NCBI GenBank assembly: GCA_947494565.1
Contig: CANLVG010000005.1
Span: 124,001-188,000, forward strand
Direction: 5' to 3'
DNA: 64,000 nt
From: an uncultured Flavobacteriaceae bacterium
Lineage (GTDB): Bacteria > Bacteroidota > Bacteroidia > Flavobacteriales > Flavobacteriaceae
Numbering within the stretch: position 1 is the first letter of the stretch; every line of letters starts with the position of its first letter. A program made the translations under genes and the position numbers. Positions 62,757-64,000 of the stretch are shown piece by piece. Under the pieces are notes generated by a model, which worked only from the letters and a program-made list of their open reading frames with translations, was not told the origin of the DNA and made no database searches.

Positions 62757-63221
62757 ATGGAAGAAATCAGATCATTATCGTTTAAACAGCCCTATGCATC
62801 CTTAATGCTACACGGGAAAATCGAAACCAGGTCTTGGCCGACAAAGTATAGGGGCAGGGTATTGATATGCGCGAGTAAAAAACCGTACACGGAATCCGAG
62901 ATGTTGGGAATATCCGGTGAAGTCCAGACCCAAAGAATCCTTATAAAGATACATGGTGAAAAAATGAAAGAGCCAGAAGGAGTGGCAATTGCAGTAGGCA
63001 ATCTAGTCGACTGTAGGCCGATGACCAAAGAAGACGAGGAAAAATGCTTCGTTAAATTTCAAGAAGGTCTATGGTGCCATATATATGAGGATGTCCAACC
63101 TCTAAAACCATTTCAATGGAAAGGAACCCAAGGTTGGAAAAAACTCGACTTCTTCCAAAAACACGACATTAAGATTGCGCTAGGTCAATATCAGGAAGAG
63201 CTAAATAAACAGAACCTATGA
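62757..63221 (+). CDS. ASCH domain protein
   Basis: A 154-residue protein with the ASCH/PUA-like fold: SLSFKQPYASLMLHGKIETR, SWPTKYRGRVLICASKK, AIAVGNLVDCRPM and the C-terminal PFQWKGTQGWKKLD. ASCH proteins bind RNA or modified nucleosides. In phages they are common near replication and nucleotide genes, role unproven. It is coupled to the next gene by ATGA. Confidence 0.85.
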   Translation: MEEIRSLSFKQPYASLMLHGKIETRSWPTKYRGRVLICASKKPYTESEMLGISGEVQTQRILIKIHGEKMKEPEGVAIAVGNLVDCRPMTKEDEEKCFVKFQEGLWCHIYEDVQPLKPFQWKGTQGWKKLDFFQKHDIKIALGQYQEELNKQNL

Positions 63222-63619
63222 AAGCGGAAGAAGTAAAGTATAAGAATTTAGTTGAGTACGACGGAAGGATTTTCGAGATCCATATGATAGCAGAGGAATT
63301 CCCAGCACTGAACACCGATGAATTCGGAATAGGTGTAGTGGACTGGAACAATATCAAACCTATCCCCCTTACCGAAGAGTGGTTGATAAGGTTCGGGTTT
63401 AATACATGGAAAGGATGGCTTTGTTTGGATGCATTTTCTCCGGGACACCCATCCCAAAGATTTGATTTGTATTGGTCCAAGGAAGATGGGTTTAATTGCA
63501 AATCAAGATATCAAGGAGATGTTGAATTAGGCTACAAAATGAGACACATAGAGCATGTTCACGAACTTCAGAATCTGTTTTACAGTTTAACAGGAGAGCA
63601 GCTAACCCTTAAACCCTAG
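63218..63619 (+). CDS. Conserved phage protein
   Basis: A 133-residue protein with IPLTEEWLIRFGF, GYKMRHIEHVHELQNLF and the end YSLTGEQLTLKP. This order of 'IPLTEEWL-RFGF' and 'HVHELQNLF-ALTGEEL' is a common Bacteroidota phage signature, without known function. It overlaps the ASCH gene by 4 bp. Confidence 0.7.
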   Translation: MKAEEVKYKNLVEYDGRIFEIHMIAEEFPALNTDEFGIGVVDWNNIKPIPLTEEWLIRFGFNTWKGWLCLDAFSPGHPSQRFDLYWSKEDGFNCKSRYQGDVELGYKMRHIEHVHELQNLFYSLTGEQLTLKP

Positions 63620-63622
63620 ACT

Positions 63623-63952
63623 ATGAACAGACCATTAATAACAATTCTATTAGTCTTAATGTCATTATACTGTTCATCTCAGGATAAAATGATTGACACT
63701 AGTACAGTAAACTATGAAAACTTCAAACCTGAAATGTTTGCGGATATCAATCAATCAAGAACTGAATATGAAGCCATCTACTTGCACATGCTCTTTATTA
63801 TGATGACCCAAGATTCAATAATAACCATGCAGCTAGAATTGATAGACCGATATGAATTTCATTCAAAAGTAATTGACGGAAATATTGAAATGCTAATTGA
63901 ATCAATAAGGGAGTGCGACCCTAATCTTTACAATTTACTCAAGAAAAACTAG
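63623..63952 (+). CDS. Exported hypothetical protein
   Basis: A 109-residue protein with an N-terminal signal peptide (MNRPLITILLVLMSLYCSSQ), then helices (EYEAIYLHMLFIMMTQDSI). Cleavage after Q20 or lipidation at C17 is possible. No family is recognised; a phage-encoded exported protein. Confidence 0.6.
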   Translation: MNRPLITILLVLMSLYCSSQDKMIDTSTVNYENFKPEMFADINQSRTEYEAIYLHMLFIMMTQDSIITMQLELIDRYEFHSKVIDGNIEMLIESIRECDPNLYNLLKKN

Positions 63953-63956
63953 GACT

Positions 63957-64000
63957 ATGACAGTAGAAGAGGCAATACAACTTGGATTCGAACCGGTATC
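63957..64000 (+). CDS. Partial ORF at the window end
   Basis: ATG at 63957 begins MTVEEAIQLGFEPV and runs off the window edge, 4 bp after the previous gene. Too short to identify. Confidence 0.45.
   Translation, partial: MTVEEAIQLGFEPV

Larger units (their letters stand above)
44066..64000. mobile_element. Prophage (early region), left part, right end outside window
   Basis: About 20 kb of phage genes after tRNA-Arg: an XRE repressor on the minus strand with a divergent plus-strand early operon encoding a Cro-like protein, SMC-like ATPase, cytosine methyltransferase, RecT, MBL hydrolase, antirepressor, replication protein, exonuclease, ASCH protein and many short proteins with ATGA overlaps. 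A second plus-strand operon lies between the tRNA and the repressor. No integrase, terminase, portal or tail gene is seen, so these must be to the right. The exact left border is not defined: a duplicate of the tRNA 3' end was not found within the window. Insertion at tRNA-Arg is inferred. Confidence 0.85.

Noticed and set aside
1-64000. CRISPR arrays, insertion sequences and rRNA genes
   Set aside because: None was found: no regularly spaced repeats, transposase-like proteins or rRNA sequence.

Overview
The window looks like chromosome of a member of the family Flavobacteriaceae (Bacteroidota), probably marine. The evidence is the gliding genes gldB and gldC, a SusC-like TonB receptor with an STN domain paired with a DUF4249 lipoprotein, many Bacteroidota lipoproteins, promoters of the TTG / TAnnTTTG type, a long-tailed FtsZ ending in the flavobacterial [10 protein letters not shown] peptide, and a DnaG without zinc ligands. 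The genus cannot be fixed from sequence reading alone.

Positions 1-13400 hold housekeeping and small accessory genes: the end of aroA, queA, rlmN, a polyprenyl diphosphate synthase, an ECF sigma factor with a probable anti-sigma factor and an outer-membrane protein, several lipoproteins and membrane proteins of uncharacterised families, dnaG, and a NarL-type response regulator whose phospho-acceptor Asp is replaced by Glu. Positions 13600-21100 hold nadE, gldB, gldC, a PhoD-type phosphatase, a subclass B1 metallo-beta-lactamase-like lipoprotein, engB and an alpha/beta hydrolase. Positions 21195-27750 are a four-gene minus-strand outer-membrane uptake operon.

Positions 27897-43970 are a complete flavobacterial division and cell-wall cluster, mraZ-rsmH-ftsL-ftsI-murE-mraY-murD-ftsW-murG-murC-ftsQ-ftsA-ftsZ, tightly packed and often overlapping. 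It is headed by three GTGG repeats at exact 10-bp spacing, a probable MraZ operator. A terminator, a GatB/YqeY gene and a tRNA-Arg(TCG) follow.

From just after the tRNA to the window end (about 44.1-64 kb) lies the early half of a prophage, or a phage-derived element. A nearly gene-free left edge carries two candidate structured RNAs. A small plus-strand operon follows, encoding zinc-knuckle proteins, a lipoprotein and a membrane protein. A minus-strand XRE repressor then faces a divergent early promoter. A long plus-strand early operon with many 4-nt ATGA overlaps encodes an SMC-like ATPase, a cytosine methyltransferase, RecT, an MBL-fold hydrolase, an antirepressor, a replication protein with possible iterons in its linker, a lipoprotein, a 3'-5' exonuclease, an ASCH protein and many small phage proteins. 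No integrase, terminase or structural gene is in the window, so the right part of the element lies beyond 64000.

The most unusual signals are: an RNA of about 100 nt whose 5' hairpin loop is the exact complement of its terminator loop; two further long-range-closed RNA candidates; a tRNA-Arg with an apparent A19-U56 swap of the near-invariant G19-C56 pair; the D-to-E receiver; the candidate origin inside the replication gene; and a 77-nt out-of-frame gene overlap in the prophage.
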